Source of the DNA: Hyphomicrobiales bacterium
GTDB lineage: Bacteria; Pseudomonadota; Alphaproteobacteria; Rhizobiales; Rhizobiaceae
Direction: 5' to 3'
DNA: 64,000 bases
NCBI GenBank assembly: GCA_900473745.1
Contig: UCMW01000002.1
Span: forward strand, 63,265 to 127,264
Shown here: in pieces, positions 28,495-37,779 of the stretch
How positions within the stretch are numbered: position 1 is the first letter of the stretch
Layout of the letters: each line of letters opens with the position of its first letter
Notes under the pieces: model-generated
Told to the model about the DNA's origin: nothing
The model's database searches: none
What the model saw: the letters and a program-made list of their open reading frames with translations, nothing else
Made by a program: the position numbers and the translations under genes

Positions 28495-29172
28495 TTACCG
28501 GATCCGCTTGGCGGCCGGTTCGGGGACCAGTTCGCCGTCGAGGCGGCGGTCGAGATAGTCTTCGCATTCGGCCATCAGTGTCTCCACCTGGCCGTTGAAG
28601 AAGTGGTTCGCACCCGGCACCGTCTTGTGGGTGATCAGGATGCCCTTTTGCGTCTTCAGCTTGTCGACGAGGCCAAGCACATCCTTTTCCGGGGCCACCT
28701 TGTCGCCGTCGCCATTGATGATCAGGCCCGAGGACGGGCAGGGGGCAAGGAAGGAGAAGTCGTAGATGTTCGGCTGCGGCGCGATCGACATGAAGCCTTC
28801 GATCTCGGGGCGACGCATCAGGAGCTGCATGCCGATCCAGGAGCCGAAGGAGTAGCCGGCGACCCAGCAGCTCTTCGAATCCGGATGCAGGCTTTGTACC
28901 CAGTCGAGCGCAGACGCGGCATCCGACAGTTCGCCGGCACCATGGTCGAACTCACCCTGGCTGCGGCCGATGCCGCGGAAGTTGAAGCGAAGCGTGGTGA
29001 AGCCGCGCTTCTGGAACATGTAGAATAGCTGGTAGACGATCTGGTTGTTCATCGTCCCGCCGAATTGCGGATGCGGATGAAGGATGATCGCGATCGGTGC
29101 GCTCTTTTCCTTGGAGGGTTGATAACGGCCTTCGAGACGACCCGCGGGGCCGTTGAAAATCACTTCGGGCAT
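28495..29172 (-). CDS. Alpha/beta hydrolase (YfhR/dienelactone-like)
   Basis: 225-residue cytoplasmic alpha/beta hydrolase. LHPHPQFGGTMNN (oxyanion region), FNFRGIGRSQGEFDHG, nucleophile elbow GYSFGSWIG (Ser about 105), acid residue region GDGDKVAPEKDV and His in GANHFFNGQ give a complete Ser-Asp-His triad. ATG 29172 (MPEVIFNGPAGRLEG) has GGAAC upstream. It diverges from the suf operon across 205 bases. Substrate unknown; relatives are annotated as CocE/NonD-type or serine aminopeptidase-like. Confidence 0.83.
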   Translation of the reverse strand: MPEVIFNGPAGRLEGRYQPSKEKSAPIAIILHPHPQFGGTMNNQIVYQLFYMFQKRGFTTLRFNFRGIGRSQGEFDHGAGELSDAASALDWVQSLHPDSKSCWVAGYSFGSWIGMQLLMRRPEIEGFMSIAPQPNIYDFSFLAPCPSSGLIINGDGDKVAPEKDVLGLVDKLKTQKGILITHKTVPGANHFFNGQVETLMAECEDYLDRRLDGELVPEPAAKRIR

Positions 29173-29219
29173 TAGGTTCCGGTCCCTGACATTTTTGCGG
29201 TTCGTCAACACCAAATTAG

Positions 29220-29279
29220 AAAGCTGACTTGACGACGCCAGTCAGCTTTTCTAGAACGAAGTTTAGAACCGTTCGAAAC
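29220..29279. promoter_or_regulatory. Putative iron-responsive operator region (IRO/RirA box plus 19-bp dyad) before the suf operon
   Basis: Within 29220-29249 a perfect ten-base inverted repeat AAAGCTGACT / AGTCAGCTTT contains TGA-N9-TCA at 29230-29244, the core of the rhizobial iron-responsive (IRO) box bound by RirA. Twelve bases further, 29261-29279 is a near-perfect 19-base dyad GTTTAGAACCGTTCGAAAC. RirA control of the equivalent suf operon is known in Agrobacterium; which protein uses the second dyad is unknown. Confidence 0.45.
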
Positions 29280-29377
29280 TGGATGGCATCGCATCCGGGG
29301 TGAAGGTGTCATAAGGCAAGCCCGGCGGAAAATTCAAGGAAAATGCGCCGCCGAACGCATGGGAGTCCGAAGCCAGG

Positions 29378-30544
29378 ATGGCCGTAGAGCGCATCTATCT
29401 CGACTGGAACGCCACCGCACCCCTCCTGGGCGCGGCGCGCGAGGCCATGCTCGACGCGCTCGCAATGCCCGGCAACCCATCTTCCGTGCATGCCGAGGGA
29501 CGTGCCGCCCGTGCCGTGATAGAGAGGGCGCGCCGCGACGTGGCGGGCCTGGTCGGTGCCGAGCCGGCCCATGTGACATTTACCGGCAGTGCCACCGAGG
29601 CTGCAAACCACGTGCTGTCCCCGTTTTACCGCATGGGCAAGTCCCGGGTGGCCATCGGGCGACTGTATGTTTCTGCGATCGAGCATCCTGCCATTCGCGC
29701 TGGTGGACGTTTTCCGGCTGATCGGGTGGCAGAAACACCAGTCCTGCGTTCGGGTGTGATCGATCTCGACACCCTAGCGGCGACGCTGGCCGGTCATGAT
29801 GCTGCGGAGGGCCTGCCTCTGGTCGCCGTCATGGTGGTCAACAACGAAACCGGCGTCGTCCAGCCGATCCGGGACGTCTCCGCCATCGTAAAGAAGTTTG
29901 GCGGCTTGACGGTGGTCGATGCCGTGCAGGCGGCATGCCGTATTCCGCTGTCGATCGCTGATCTCGGTGCGGACTTTCTGATTCTCTCGGCCCACAAGCT
30001 CGGCGGCCCCAAGGGCGTCGGTGCTCTGGTGTCCCGGGGCGAAACCTTGATGCCGGAACCGCTGGTGCGCGGTGGCGGGCAGGAAAAGGGTCACAGGGCC
30101 GGCACGGAAAACCTGGCTGCGATTGCCGGATTCGGTGCCGCGGCACGGGTGATGGCCGCGGATCTGGTCGAGCGGAACGCGATGATCGCCGCGTTGCGTG
30201 ACCGCGCCGAATCGGGAATGCGTGCGGCGGCTCCGGATACCGTCTTCTATGGTGAAGGTAGCGAGCGGGTCGGCAATACCAGCTTCTTTCATCTGCCCGG
30301 GCTGAAGGCAGAGACCGGTCAGATCGCCTTTGATCTGGAAGGCATTGCACTGTCGGCCGGTGCCGCCTGCTCGTCCGGCAAGGTCGGCGCGAGCCATGTG
30401 CTGACCGCCATGGGTGAGGATGCGGCGACAGGTGCCTTGCGCCTGTCGATCGGTCCGTCCACGACGGAGGCGGATATCGACCGCTTCGTCTTGACCTTTG
30501 CCAAGATCGCGGCGCGACGAAAACTGGCGGGCAAAGCCGCCTAA
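29378..30544 (+). CDS. Class I cysteine desulfurase (SufS2/NifS-like), first gene of suf operon
   Basis: PLP enzyme releasing sulfur from cysteine as a persulfide for Fe-S assembly. 388 residues. IYLDWNATAP start, PLP lysine Lys207 in SAHKLGGPKG, and catalytic Cys331 in the class I loop GAACSSGKVGASHV. This loop and the NifS/IscS-type start separate it from the class II SufS downstream. ATG 29378. Equivalent to sufS2 in the Agrobacterium sufS2BCDS1XA operon; 141 bases separate it from sufB, with a small gap that could contain a second promoter. Confidence 0.92.
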   Translation: MAVERIYLDWNATAPLLGAAREAMLDALAMPGNPSSVHAEGRAARAVIERARRDVAGLVGAEPAHVTFTGSATEAANHVLSPFYRMGKSRVAIGRLYVSAIEHPAIRAGGRFPADRVAETPVLRSGVIDLDTLAATLAGHDAAEGLPLVAVMVVNNETGVVQPIRDVSAIVKKFGGLTVVDAVQAACRIPLSIADLGADFLILSAHKLGGPKGVGALVSRGETLMPEPLVRGGGQEKGHRAGTENLAAIAGFGAAARVMAADLVERNAMIAALRDRAESGMRAAAPDTVFYGEGSERVGNTSFFHLPGLKAETGQIAFDLEGIALSAGAACSSGKVGASHVLTAMGEDAATGALRLSIGPSTTEADIDRFVLTFAKIAARRKLAGKAA

Positions 30545-30685
30545 GGCGGCAAAAAACCGCGTCGACCATCCTTTTTCCCTTGCCAAGAGGGGTGAAAAGA
30601 TGGCTCGGGAACCTTAAGTATGGCGGGTCACCGCCCAACGTTAACAAGCTGCCGGAGTTTGGCCCGGCAAGATTGGAGAACGACC

Positions 30686-32155
30686 ATGGCTGCTGTGCAG
30701 GAAACGATCGATCAGGTTCGCCTCATCGATGTGGATCAGTACAAGTATGGTTTTGAAACCACCATCGAAGTCGACAAGGCTCCCAAGGGCCTGTCGGAAG
30801 ATATCGTCCGCTTCATTTCGGCCAAGAAGAACGAGCCGGAATGGATGCTGGAATGGCGCCTGGACGCCTATCGCCGCTGGCTGACCATGGTCGAGCCCAC
30901 CTGGGCGCGCGTCGACTATCCGAAGATCGACTTCAACGACATCTACTATTATGCGGCACCAAAGACGGCTGCCGGTCCGAAGTCGATCGACGACGTCGAT
31001 CCGGAACTTCTGAAGGTTTATGAGAAGCTCGGTATCCCCTTGCGGGAGCAGGAAATGCTGGCCGGCGTCCAGACCTCGAAGATCGCCGTCGACGCCGTCT
31101 TCGATTCCGTCTCGGTCGTCACGACCTTCAAGGCCGAACTGATGAAGGCCGGCGTGATCTTCATGTCGATCTCGGAAGCGATCCGCGAATATCCCGATCT
31201 GGTGAAGAAATATCTCGGCTCGGTCGTACCGGTCACCGACAACTATTATGCGACGCTGAACTGCGCGGTCTTCACCGACGGCTCTTTCGTCTACATCCCC
31301 AAGGGCGTTCGCTGCCCAATGGAGCTGTCGACCTATTTCCGCATCAACGAGAAGAACACCGGCCAGTTCGAGCGCACGCTGATCATCGCGGAAGAAGGCG
31401 CCTACGTCTCCTATCTCGAAGGCTGCACGGCACCGCAGCGCGACGAAAACCAGCTGCATGCGGCCGTCGTCGAACTCGTCGCCATGGATGACGCCGAGAT
31501 CAAGTATTCGACCGTCCAGAACTGGTATCCGGGCGACAAGGACGGAAAGGGCGGCATCTACAACTTCGTCACCAAGCGCGGCGATTGCCGTGGCGACCGT
31601 TCGAAGATCTCCTGGACGCAGGTCGAGACCGGCTCGGCCATCACCTGGAAGTATCCGTCCTGCATTTTGCGCGGCGACGACAGCCAGGGCGAGTTCTACT
31701 CGATCGCCGTTTCGAACGGCCATCAGCAGGTCGACAGCGGCACCAAGATGATCCATCTCGGCAAGAACACCAAGAGCCGCATCATCTCCAAGGGCATCTC
31801 GGCCGGCGTGTCGCAGAACACCTATCGCGGCCAGGTCTCGATGCACCGCAAGGCGGAAAACGCCCGCAACTTCACCAATTGCGATTCGCTCCTGATCGGT
31901 GACACCTGCGGTGCGCATACGGTACCTTACATCGAGGTGAAGAACTCGTCGGCCAAGGTGGAGCACGAGGCGACGACCTCGAAGATCTCCGAGGACCAGA
32001 AGTTCTACGCCATGCAGCGCGGCATCCCGGAAGAAGAGGCGATCGCGCTGATCGTCAACGGATTCGTCCGCGACGTCATCCAGCAGCTGCCGATGGAATT
32101 TGCGGTTGAAGCACAGAAGCTGATCAACATCTCGCTTGAGGGTAGCGTGGGGTGA
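30686..32155 (+). CDS. sufB: Fe-S cluster assembly scaffold SufB
   Basis: Scaffold of the SufBC2D complex on which clusters form. 489 residues, typical. Contains the SufB-specific [46 protein letters not shown], and C-terminal [20 protein letters not shown] with the conserved His and Glu. Start ATG 30686 follows a GGAG-like site; upstream in-frame codons are unlike the family. Co-directional with sufC, D, S and T; the next gene begins in the overlap of its TGA (TGATG). Confidence 0.96.
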   Translation: MAAVQETIDQVRLIDVDQYKYGFETTIEVDKAPKGLSEDIVRFISAKKNEPEWMLEWRLDAYRRWLTMVEPTWARVDYPKIDFNDIYYYAAPKTAAGPKSIDDVDPELLKVYEKLGIPLREQEMLAGVQTSKIAVDAVFDSVSVVTTFKAELMKAGVIFMSISEAIREYPDLVKKYLGSVVPVTDNYYATLNCAVFTDGSFVYIPKGVRCPMELSTYFRINEKNTGQFERTLIIAEEGAYVSYLEGCTAPQRDENQLHAAVVELVAMDDAEIKYSTVQNWYPGDKDGKGGIYNFVTKRGDCRGDRSKISWTQVETGSAITWKYPSCILRGDDSQGEFYSIAVSNGHQQVDSGTKMIHLGKNTKSRIISKGISAGVSQNTYRGQVSMHRKAENARNFTNCDSLLIGDTCGAHTVPYIEVKNSSAKVEHEATTSKISEDQKFYAMQRGIPEEEAIALIVNGFVRDVIQQLPMEFAVEAQKLINISLEGSVG

Positions 32156-32379
32156 TGAACGACAAGGTCGAGAATCTCATTCTTGAGCATCTACGCATCA
32201 TGCGCACCGACCTGTCTTCTTTGAAGGAAGAAATGGTCGGTATGCGCTCAGAGATGCGGGCTGTGAAGCAATACATGGCCGGATTCATGACCGACGAGAC
32301 GAGGCAGGATGGCGAGATCGCGGAATTGAAGCTGCGTCTCGACCGGATCGAAAAACGGCTTGAGTTCAACGAGGGCTGA
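32155..32379 (+). CDS. Small coiled-coil protein inside the suf operon
   Basis: 74 residues, almost entirely helical with heptad-like spacing: NDKVENLILEHLRIMRTDL, LKEEMVGMRSEMRAVKQ, LKLRLDRIEKRLEF. This resembles the short coiled-coil proteins often scattered in rhizobial genomes (ending ...RLDRIEKRLE), whose function is not known. ATG 32155 shares a base with the sufB TGA, so translation is probably coupled. Not a known suf component; it may be a passenger inserted between sufB and sufC, or a local accessory. Reality as a gene is supported by coupling and composition only. Confidence 0.65.
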   Translation: MNDKVENLILEHLRIMRTDLSSLKEEMVGMRSEMRAVKQYMAGFMTDETRQDGEIAELKLRLDRIEKRLEFNEG

Positions 32380-32420
32380 CGAAGCCAGTGCGCGCTGTCG
32401 CAAGGCTGGTTGCCCATAGA

Positions 32421-32440
32421 TCCTCGGGACAACCCCGAGG
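32421..32440. repeat. Small palindromic repeat between the coiled-coil gene and sufC
   Basis: CCTCGGG-N5-CCCGAGG dyad within TCCTCGGGACAACCCCGAGG, followed by ATGACGG. This is the widely dispersed alphaproteobacterial palindrome (ATCCTCGGG...CCCGAGGATGACG). As RNA it would form a 7-pair hairpin inside the suf transcript. Confidence 0.65.
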
Positions 32441-32526
32441 ATGACGGATTGAAGAACAGGCGCCCCAGCGGCGCAACAGGAAACGACAGGCGGCCCTTGA
32501 ACCGCCCGATGGACAGGAACACAGAC

Positions 32527-33282
32527 ATGCTTGAAATTAGAAACCTCCATGCCCGCATCGCCGAAGACGGCACCGAAATCATCAAGGGCTTGAACCTCAC
32601 CGTAAAGGCCGGCGAAGTCGCTGCCATCATGGGTCCGAACGGTTCGGGCAAGTCGACGCTGTCTTACATCCTGTCGGGTCGCGAAGACTATGAAGTGACC
32701 GAAGGCAACATCCTCTACAACGGCGAGAGCATTCTGGAACTCGACCCGGCCGAGCGCGCTGCCAAGGGCATCTTCCTTGCCTTCCAGTACCCGGTCGAAA
32801 TCCCGGGCGTGGCCACCATGCAGTTCCTCAAGGTCGCGATGAATTCGCAGCGCAAGGCGCGTGGCGAAGCGGAACTGACGACGCCGGACTTCATCCGCCG
32901 CGTCAAGGAAGCCTCGGCTGAACTGAAGATCAACCCTGATATGCTGAAGCGTCCGCTGAATGTCGGCTTTTCCGGCGGTGAGAAAAAGCGCGCCGAAATC
33001 CTGCAGATGGCGCTGCTCGAGCCGAAGCTCTGCATCCTCGACGAAACCGATTCTGGCCTCGACATCGATGCGCTGAAGATCGTCGCAGACGGCGTGAACG
33101 CCCTGAAGCGTCCGGACCGCGCCACCGTCGTCATCACCCACTATCAGCGCCTGCTCGACTATATCGTGCCGGATAGCGTGCATGTTCTGTACCAGGGCCA
33201 GATCATCAAGTCGGGCGACAAGTCGCTTGCGCTGGAACTCGAAGCCAATGGCTATGCCGACATCACCGGTCAGGCCGCCTGA
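32527..33282 (+). CDS. sufC: Fe-S cluster assembly ATPase SufC
   Basis: ABC-type ATPase of SufBC2D. 251 residues. Walker A GPNGSGKSTLSYIL, Q-loop AFQYPVEIPG, signature FSGGEKKRAEILQM, Walker B LCILDETDSGLD, H-loop VVITHYQRLL. ATG 32527 (MLEIRNLHARI) matches the family; the longer frame from 32410 only translates the palindromic repeat. 30 bases before sufD. Confidence 0.96.
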   Translation: MLEIRNLHARIAEDGTEIIKGLNLTVKAGEVAAIMGPNGSGKSTLSYILSGREDYEVTEGNILYNGESILELDPAERAAKGIFLAFQYPVEIPGVATMQFLKVAMNSQRKARGEAELTTPDFIRRVKEASAELKINPDMLKRPLNVGFSGGEKKRAEILQMALLEPKLCILDETDSGLDIDALKIVADGVNALKRPDRATVVITHYQRLLDYIVPDSVHVLYQGQIIKSGDKSLALELEANGYADITGQAA

Positions 33283-33312
33283 GGGCTCTCAAGTTTTAAA
33301 GGAGTTGCACCG

Positions 33313-34590
33313 ATGACATTGCAAGCGGCCAACAGGCTCACAGTAGCCGAGACCCAGCTCATCGACGCCTATACCAACCAGGTCGGCAGCCTGCCGGGCG
33401 ATGGCGCCGTGCTTCTGAAGCGCGATGGCCTGTTCGACGCGCTGAAACGCCAGGGTCTGCCGACGCGCCGCGTCGAGACCTTCCACTATACCGACCTCAA
33501 GGCGCTTCTGCGCGCGCTTCCGGCCGAAGAGCCGCAGGCGGTTGCCAAGGCGGTCAATCCGCTGGTGGCGGGCGCCCATGTGATGAACGTGCTGCAGGGC
33601 GTGGCCCAGAGGCCGGCAGCGCTGCCGGAAGGTCTGAGCATCGCGCTCTACCGCGACGCGCTGACCGACGGGGCCGCGGCAGAAGGCCTGACCGCGTTCA
33701 ACGCCGACGACACCATCGGCCGCCTGAACGGCGCCTTCGTCCGTGACGGCTTCACCCTTAACGTGGCCGACGAAGCCGAGGTCGAAGCGCCGATCGAATT
33801 GCAGTCGGTGCATGCGGCCGGTCAGCTGCATCTGCGTTTCCCGGCCACCTTCGGCAAGGGCTCGAAGGCGACCGTCATCGAGCGCCATGTCGGCCAGAGC
33901 GGCTCGGCCGCACTCGCCTCTGTTGTGGCTGACCTGAAGCTGGGCGAGGGTGCCGAGATCACCTGGATCATCCTCCAGGGCGAAGGCGATGCCGACACCC
34001 ATCTCGGCCAGATCCGGGTAGAGCTCGGCACCGACGCAAAGTTCCGCCTCTTCATCGTCAATGCCGGCGGCAAGCTGGTGCGCCAGGAAGTGCATGTGAA
34101 GACGGCTGGCGAAGGCTCCGACTTCACTTTGCGCGCCGTCAACCTGCTCGGCGGCGATACGCATACGGATGTCACCATGACGCTCGGCCATGACGTGCCG
34201 AACACGACCTCGACGGAAATCATCCGCAACGTGTTGTTCGACCGCGCCAAGGGTGTTTTCCAGGGCATGATCCGAGTTGCCCCGGACGCTCAGAAGACCG
34301 ATGCCCGCATGGCCTGCAACACGCTGCTGATGTCCGATGATTGCGAATTCTCGGTCAAGCCCGAGCTCGAAATCTTCGCCGACGACGTCCAGTGTGCACA
34401 TGGCGCGACGGTAGCCGACATCCACAAGAGCCATCTCTACTACCTGATGTCGCGCGGCATTCCGGAAAAGAAGGCCCGCGCGCTGCTGATCAACGGCTTC
34501 GTTGCAGAAATCGTCGAGGAGCTCGAAAACGAGCCGCTCGTCGAGGCCCTGGAAGAGATCATCACCGACTGGCTGGAGCATCATGGCTGA
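33313..34590 (+). CDS. sufD: Fe-S cluster assembly protein SufD
   Basis: Partner of SufB in the scaffold complex. 425 residues. N-terminal helical region LPTRRVETFHYTDLKALLRALP, beta-helix core, and C-terminal CEFSVKPELEIFADDVQCAHGATVADIHKSHLYYLMSRGIPE split over several motifs, with the conserved His of CAHGATV. AAAGGAG lies upstream of ATG 33313. Its end overlaps the sufS start by 8 bases. Confidence 0.95.
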   Translation: MTLQAANRLTVAETQLIDAYTNQVGSLPGDGAVLLKRDGLFDALKRQGLPTRRVETFHYTDLKALLRALPAEEPQAVAKAVNPLVAGAHVMNVLQGVAQRPAALPEGLSIALYRDALTDGAAAEGLTAFNADDTIGRLNGAFVRDGFTLNVADEAEVEAPIELQSVHAAGQLHLRFPATFGKGSKATVIERHVGQSGSAALASVVADLKLGEGAEITWIILQGEGDADTHLGQIRVELGTDAKFRLFIVNAGGKLVRQEVHVKTAGEGSDFTLRAVNLLGGDTHTDVTMTLGHDVPNTTSTEIIRNVLFDRAKGVFQGMIRVAPDAQKTDARMACNTLLMSDDCEFSVKPELEIFADDVQCAHGATVADIHKSHLYYLMSRGIPEKKARALLINGFVAEIVEELENEPLVEALEEIITDWLEHHG

Positions 34591-35827
34591 CACGATCGCG
34601 GTAAAGACAGGATATGACGTCGAAGCCGTCAGGCGGGATTTCCCGATCCTGGCGCGCGAGGTCTATGGCAAACCGCTGGTCTATCTCGACAATGCGGCGT
34701 CTTCGCAGAAGCCACAAAGCGTGATCGACGCGATCAGCCACGCCTATTCCCACGAATATGCCAACGTGCATCGCGGGCTGCATTTCCTGTCCAATGCCGC
34801 GACGGACGCCTATGAGGCAGCGCGCGAAAAAGTGCGTCGCTTCCTCAATGCCCCATCGATCGACGAGGTGATCTTCACCAAGTCGTCGACCGAGGCGATC
34901 AACACGGTCGCCTATGGCTGGGGCATGAAACATATCGGCGAGGGCGACGAGATCGTGCTCTCGATCATGGAGCACCACTCCAATATCGTACCCTGGCATT
35001 TCCTGCGTGAACGCAAGGGTGCCAAGCTCGTCTGGGCGCCGGTGACCGATGACGGCGCCTTCGACATGGAAGCCTTTGTCGGCTGCCTGACCGAGCGCAC
35101 CAAGCTGATCGCCATCACCCATATGTCGAACGCGCTTGGCACGGTTGTCCCGATCAAGGAAGTCTGCCGCATCGCACATGAGCGCGGCATTGCCGTCATG
35201 GTCGATGGATCGCAGGGCGCCGTGCACATGCCCGTCGATGTCCAGGATCTCGGCTGCGACTGGTATGCAGTCACCGGCCATAAGCTCTACGGTCCCTCGG
35301 GCATCGGCGTGCTTTGGGGCAAGATGGATCGACTTCGCGACATGGACCCCTTCATGGGCGGCGGTGAGATGATCGTCGAGGTCGCGGAAGATCGCGTCAC
35401 CTACAACGAGCCGCCCCATCGCTTCGAGGCGGGCACGCCGCCAATCGTCCAGGCGATTGGCCTCGGTTATGCTCTCGACTATATGGAGAAGCTCGGCCGC
35501 GAGAATATTGCAGCCCATGAGGAAAGCCTACGCGCCTATGCGCATGAGCGCCTCTCGGCGATCAATTCGCTGAGGATCATCGGCAATGCACCGGGCAAGG
35601 GGGCAATCTTCTCATTTGAGCTCGCCGGCATTCATGCCCATGATGTCTCCACCATGATCGACCGTCGCGGCGTTGCCGTTCGCGCCGGAACCCACTGCGC
35701 CCAGCCGCTGCTCGCCCGCTTCGGCGTGACCTCCACTTGCCGGGCGTCGTTCGGTCTCTATAACACAAGGGAAGAAGTCGATGCGCTGGCGGACGCGCTG
35801 GATTACGCCCGCAGCTTCTTCGCCTAA
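34583..35827 (+). CDS. sufS: Class II cysteine desulfurase SufS
   Basis: 414 residues, PLP-dependent. YLDNAASSQKPQSVID near residue 34, PLP lysine Lys234 in TGHKLYGPSGIGVLWG, catalytic Cys372 in RAGTHCAQPLLARFG (short class II loop). ATG 34583 overlaps the sufD stop. Together with the class I enzyme at 29378 the operon has two cysteine desulfurases of different classes. No sufE is visible in the window, so the sulfur acceptor partner must lie elsewhere or be the small proteins here. Confidence 0.95.
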   Translation: MADTIAVKTGYDVEAVRRDFPILAREVYGKPLVYLDNAASSQKPQSVIDAISHAYSHEYANVHRGLHFLSNAATDAYEAAREKVRRFLNAPSIDEVIFTKSSTEAINTVAYGWGMKHIGEGDEIVLSIMEHHSNIVPWHFLRERKGAKLVWAPVTDDGAFDMEAFVGCLTERTKLIAITHMSNALGTVVPIKEVCRIAHERGIAVMVDGSQGAVHMPVDVQDLGCDWYAVTGHKLYGPSGIGVLWGKMDRLRDMDPFMGGGEMIVEVAEDRVTYNEPPHRFEAGTPPIVQAIGLGYALDYMEKLGRENIAAHEESLRAYAHERLSAINSLRIIGNAPGKGAIFSFELAGIHAHDVSTMIDRRGVAVRAGTHCAQPLLARFGVTSTCRASFGLYNTREEVDALADALDYARSFFA

Positions 35828-35839
35828 GGAATGAACACC

Positions 35840-36214
35840 ATGAGTGACACCGAAACCAAGCCCGACGTCCGTGAAGGCATCATCCACACCGCGATCCCGG
35901 CGGACGAAGTCGCCCGCCTGTCGGACGACATCGTCGCCGCTCTTAAGACGGTCTATGATCCCGAGATTCCTTCCGACATTTTCGAACTAGGCCTGATCTA
36001 CAAGATCGACATCGAAGACGATCGAACGGTCAAGATCGTCATGACCCTGACCGCACCCGGGTGCCCGGTGGCCGGTGAAATGCCTGGCTGGGTCGAAAAT
36101 GCCGTCGGTTCGGTCGAAGGTGTATCGGGCGTCGAAGTCGAGATGAGCTTCGACCCGCCATGGACGCCGGACCGCATGTCCGAAGAGGCGCAGGTCGCCG
36201 TCGGCTGGTACTGA
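35840..36214 (+). CDS. sufT: SUF-associated DUF59 (MIP18-like) protein SufT
   Basis: 124-residue MIP18/DUF59 protein helping Fe-S maturation; called SufX in Agrobacterium. Family motifs VYDPEIPSDIFELGLIYKI and MTLTAPGCPVAGEMPGWV (single conserved Cys) and the terminal FDPPWTPDRMSEEA are complete. ATG 35840 has AAGGA nine bases upstream, better than ATG 35831, which directly touches the AAGGA. Thirteen bases after sufS. A terminator follows at once, so the operon ends here instead of continuing to sufA. Confidence 0.92.
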   Translation: MSDTETKPDVREGIIHTAIPADEVARLSDDIVAALKTVYDPEIPSDIFELGLIYKIDIEDDRTVKIVMTLTAPGCPVAGEMPGWVENAVGSVEGVSGVEVEMSFDPPWTPDRMSEEAQVAVGWY

Positions 36215-36233
36215 AGAAATTAGGTAATAAGCG

Positions 36234-36260
36234 AAACGGCCCGCCTTGTGCGGGCCGTTT
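36234..36260. terminator. Terminator between sufT and rutF
   Basis: Eleven-pair stem AAACGGCCCGC / GCGGGCCGTTT around CTTGT, followed by TTTTACG-type T-rich sequence on the plus strand; serves the converging suf and rut operons. Confidence 0.85.
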
Positions 36261-36279
36261 TACGTTTGGACACGGCCGT

Positions 36280-36807
36280 TTAGACGGTGCGATAATCCCG
36301 GTCGAAATAGACGAGCGCCTGGCCGCACTCGCGGGTGGTGACATCGAGAACTTCGCAGAACAGAACGTCATGCGTGCTCCCGTCATGCACTTCCGTGATC
36401 CGGCATTCGAACGACACGAGGGCGTCAACGAGGCGTGGTGTGCCGGTCTCTGTGGTCTCCCAGGTGGCGGAGGCGAAGCGCTCATCGACCGGCGTCTTGC
36501 CGCCAAAGAGCCGGCTGACGGGCTCATGTTCTGCCGAGAGAGCGTTGACCGTGACGAAGCCGTTGACGCTGACGGCAGGATAGGCCGAAGATCCCTTGTT
36601 CAAGCAGACGAGCAGCGTCGGCGGATTGTCCGAGACGCTGGTGACGGCGGTTGCTGCAAAGCCGGCACGTCCGGCAGGGCCATCGGTGGTAACGATGGTG
36701 ACGGCTGCGGCGAGGCGGGCCATGCCATTGCGATAGGCGGCACTTTTCTCCGGCGAGACGCTGTCCGGTGGGGAGGCAACGGGGGTGATGCTCTTGGTGG
36801 CCAGCAT
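36280..36807 (-). CDS. rutF: Flavin reductase RutF (pyrimidine catabolism)
   Basis: 175-residue FMN-binding flavin reductase that supplies reduced FMN to RutA. Flavin-reductase-like split-barrel features: [42 protein letters not shown] and [18 protein letters not shown] 36807 with AGGAAA upstream; a TTG at 36822 is less likely. Last gene of the rut block, 11 bases after rutD. General flavin reductases look alike; the name rests on the operon. Confidence 0.9.
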   Translation of the reverse strand: MLATKSITPVASPPDSVSPEKSAAYRNGMARLAAAVTIVTTDGPAGRAGFAATAVTSVSDNPPTLLVCLNKGSSAYPAVSVNGFVTVNALSAEHEPVSRLFGGKTPVDERFASATWETTETGTPRLVDALVSFECRITEVHDGSTHDVLFCEVLDVTTRECGQALVYFDRDYRTV

Positions 36808-36818
36808 GTGCGTTTCCT

Positions 36819-37604
36819 TCAAGCGTGTTCGAGGGTCGACAGGAAGTCGATCACCGCGCTGTTGAATGTGTGCGGATAGGTGACGTTGACGGCGTGTCCA
36901 CCGGCGACGGTGAGCACGAGATTTGCGTTGGACAGTCCTTCTGCGAGGCGCAATGAGCGGGAATAAGGGACGAGCAGGTCGTCGCGTGTCGCAATCACCA
37001 GCGTCGGCGTTTTGATCTCGCCGAGGCGGTCATCGACATCAAAGGCGCGCAGTGCCGCAATCCGGCGCAGGATATTGTCGCGACCCTGGAAATGGGCGAG
37101 CGCATGGGCCTCTTCCGCCGCCATCTTTTCCGGGTTCTCGGCCATGTGGATGGCCGGATAGAGAAACAGCGGCTGCGCCTTGACGAAGGCCTCTACACCG
37201 GCGTTTTCGAGGAGCGCGATGCGCACGTCGAAGCAACGCCCGGAATGCGGATCGGCCTTGCTCCAGGCATTGATCAGCACGAGGCTCTCGATCAGCTCCG
37301 GACGGCGGAACGCCAGATCAAGCGCGATAAGACCGCCCAGCGCATGACCCATGAAATGGAATTTTTCGAGCTTCAGCGTCTCGACGATTTCGAGCACGTC
37401 GTCGGCCATGGCCGTGATGCCTCCAACCTCGGGCACCGAGCCACCCGTCTTGCCGCAGCCGCGATGGTCATAGGTGATGACGCGGAAGCGCTCAGACAGG
37501 GCAGGGATCTGCGGTGCCCAATAACCGCCCGAGCCGCCCAGGCCTGACGAAAGCAGGATGGTCGGCGCGTCGGGGGAGGTTGAGCCGTGGATGTCATAAT
37601 GCAT
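36819..37604 (-). CDS. rutD: Alpha/beta hydrolase RutD
   Basis: 261-residue alpha/beta hydrolase-fold protein acting late in the Rut pathway (aminoacrylate/carbamate step). The nucleophile elbow reads MGHALGG, with Ala replacing Ser, exactly as in E. coli RutD, so it is not a truncated esterase. [27 protein letters not shown] and [25 protein letters not shown] match RutD-specific segments. It is preceded by a 175-base gap to rutC that contains a palindromic repeat cluster. Confidence 0.93.
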   Translation of the reverse strand: MHYDIHGSTSPDAPTILLSSGLGGSGGYWAPQIPALSERFRVITYDHRGCGKTGGSVPEVGGITAMADDVLEIVETLKLEKFHFMGHALGGLIALDLAFRRPELIESLVLINAWSKADPHSGRCFDVRIALLENAGVEAFVKAQPLFLYPAIHMAENPEKMAAEEAHALAHFQGRDNILRRIAALRAFDVDDRLGEIKTPTLVIATRDDLLVPYSRSLRLAEGLSNANLVLTVAGGHAVNVTYPHTFNSAVIDFLSTLEHA

Positions 37605-37623
37605 GCGTGTTTGCTCTGGCTTT

Positions 37624-37765
37624 GCCCCTCACCCTGACCCTCTCCCCGCAGGCGGGGAAAGGGGATGGCCGCCCTTTGTGCAGGGGAAGCCTAGGTGCAG
37701 GCGATTGCGGTCTGGTCTCTTCTCCCCGCTTGCAGGGAGAAGGTGGCGGCAGCCGGATGAGGGGC
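37624..37765. repeat. Paired palindromic repeat units inside the rut operon
   Basis: Unit A at 37624-37664 (GCCCCTCACCCTGACCC then TCTCCCCGCAGGCGGGGAAA) and an inverted, diverged unit at 37719-37765 (CTTCTCCCCG...GGATGAGGGGC). Each unit carries a TCTCCCCG/CGGGGAGA hairpin. The first 35 bases of unit A are identical to 59654-59688 inside cobN. Located between rutC and rutD, where it may affect transcription or mRNA stability. Confidence 0.85.
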
Positions 37766-37779
37766 GGCTTAAAGCCCGC

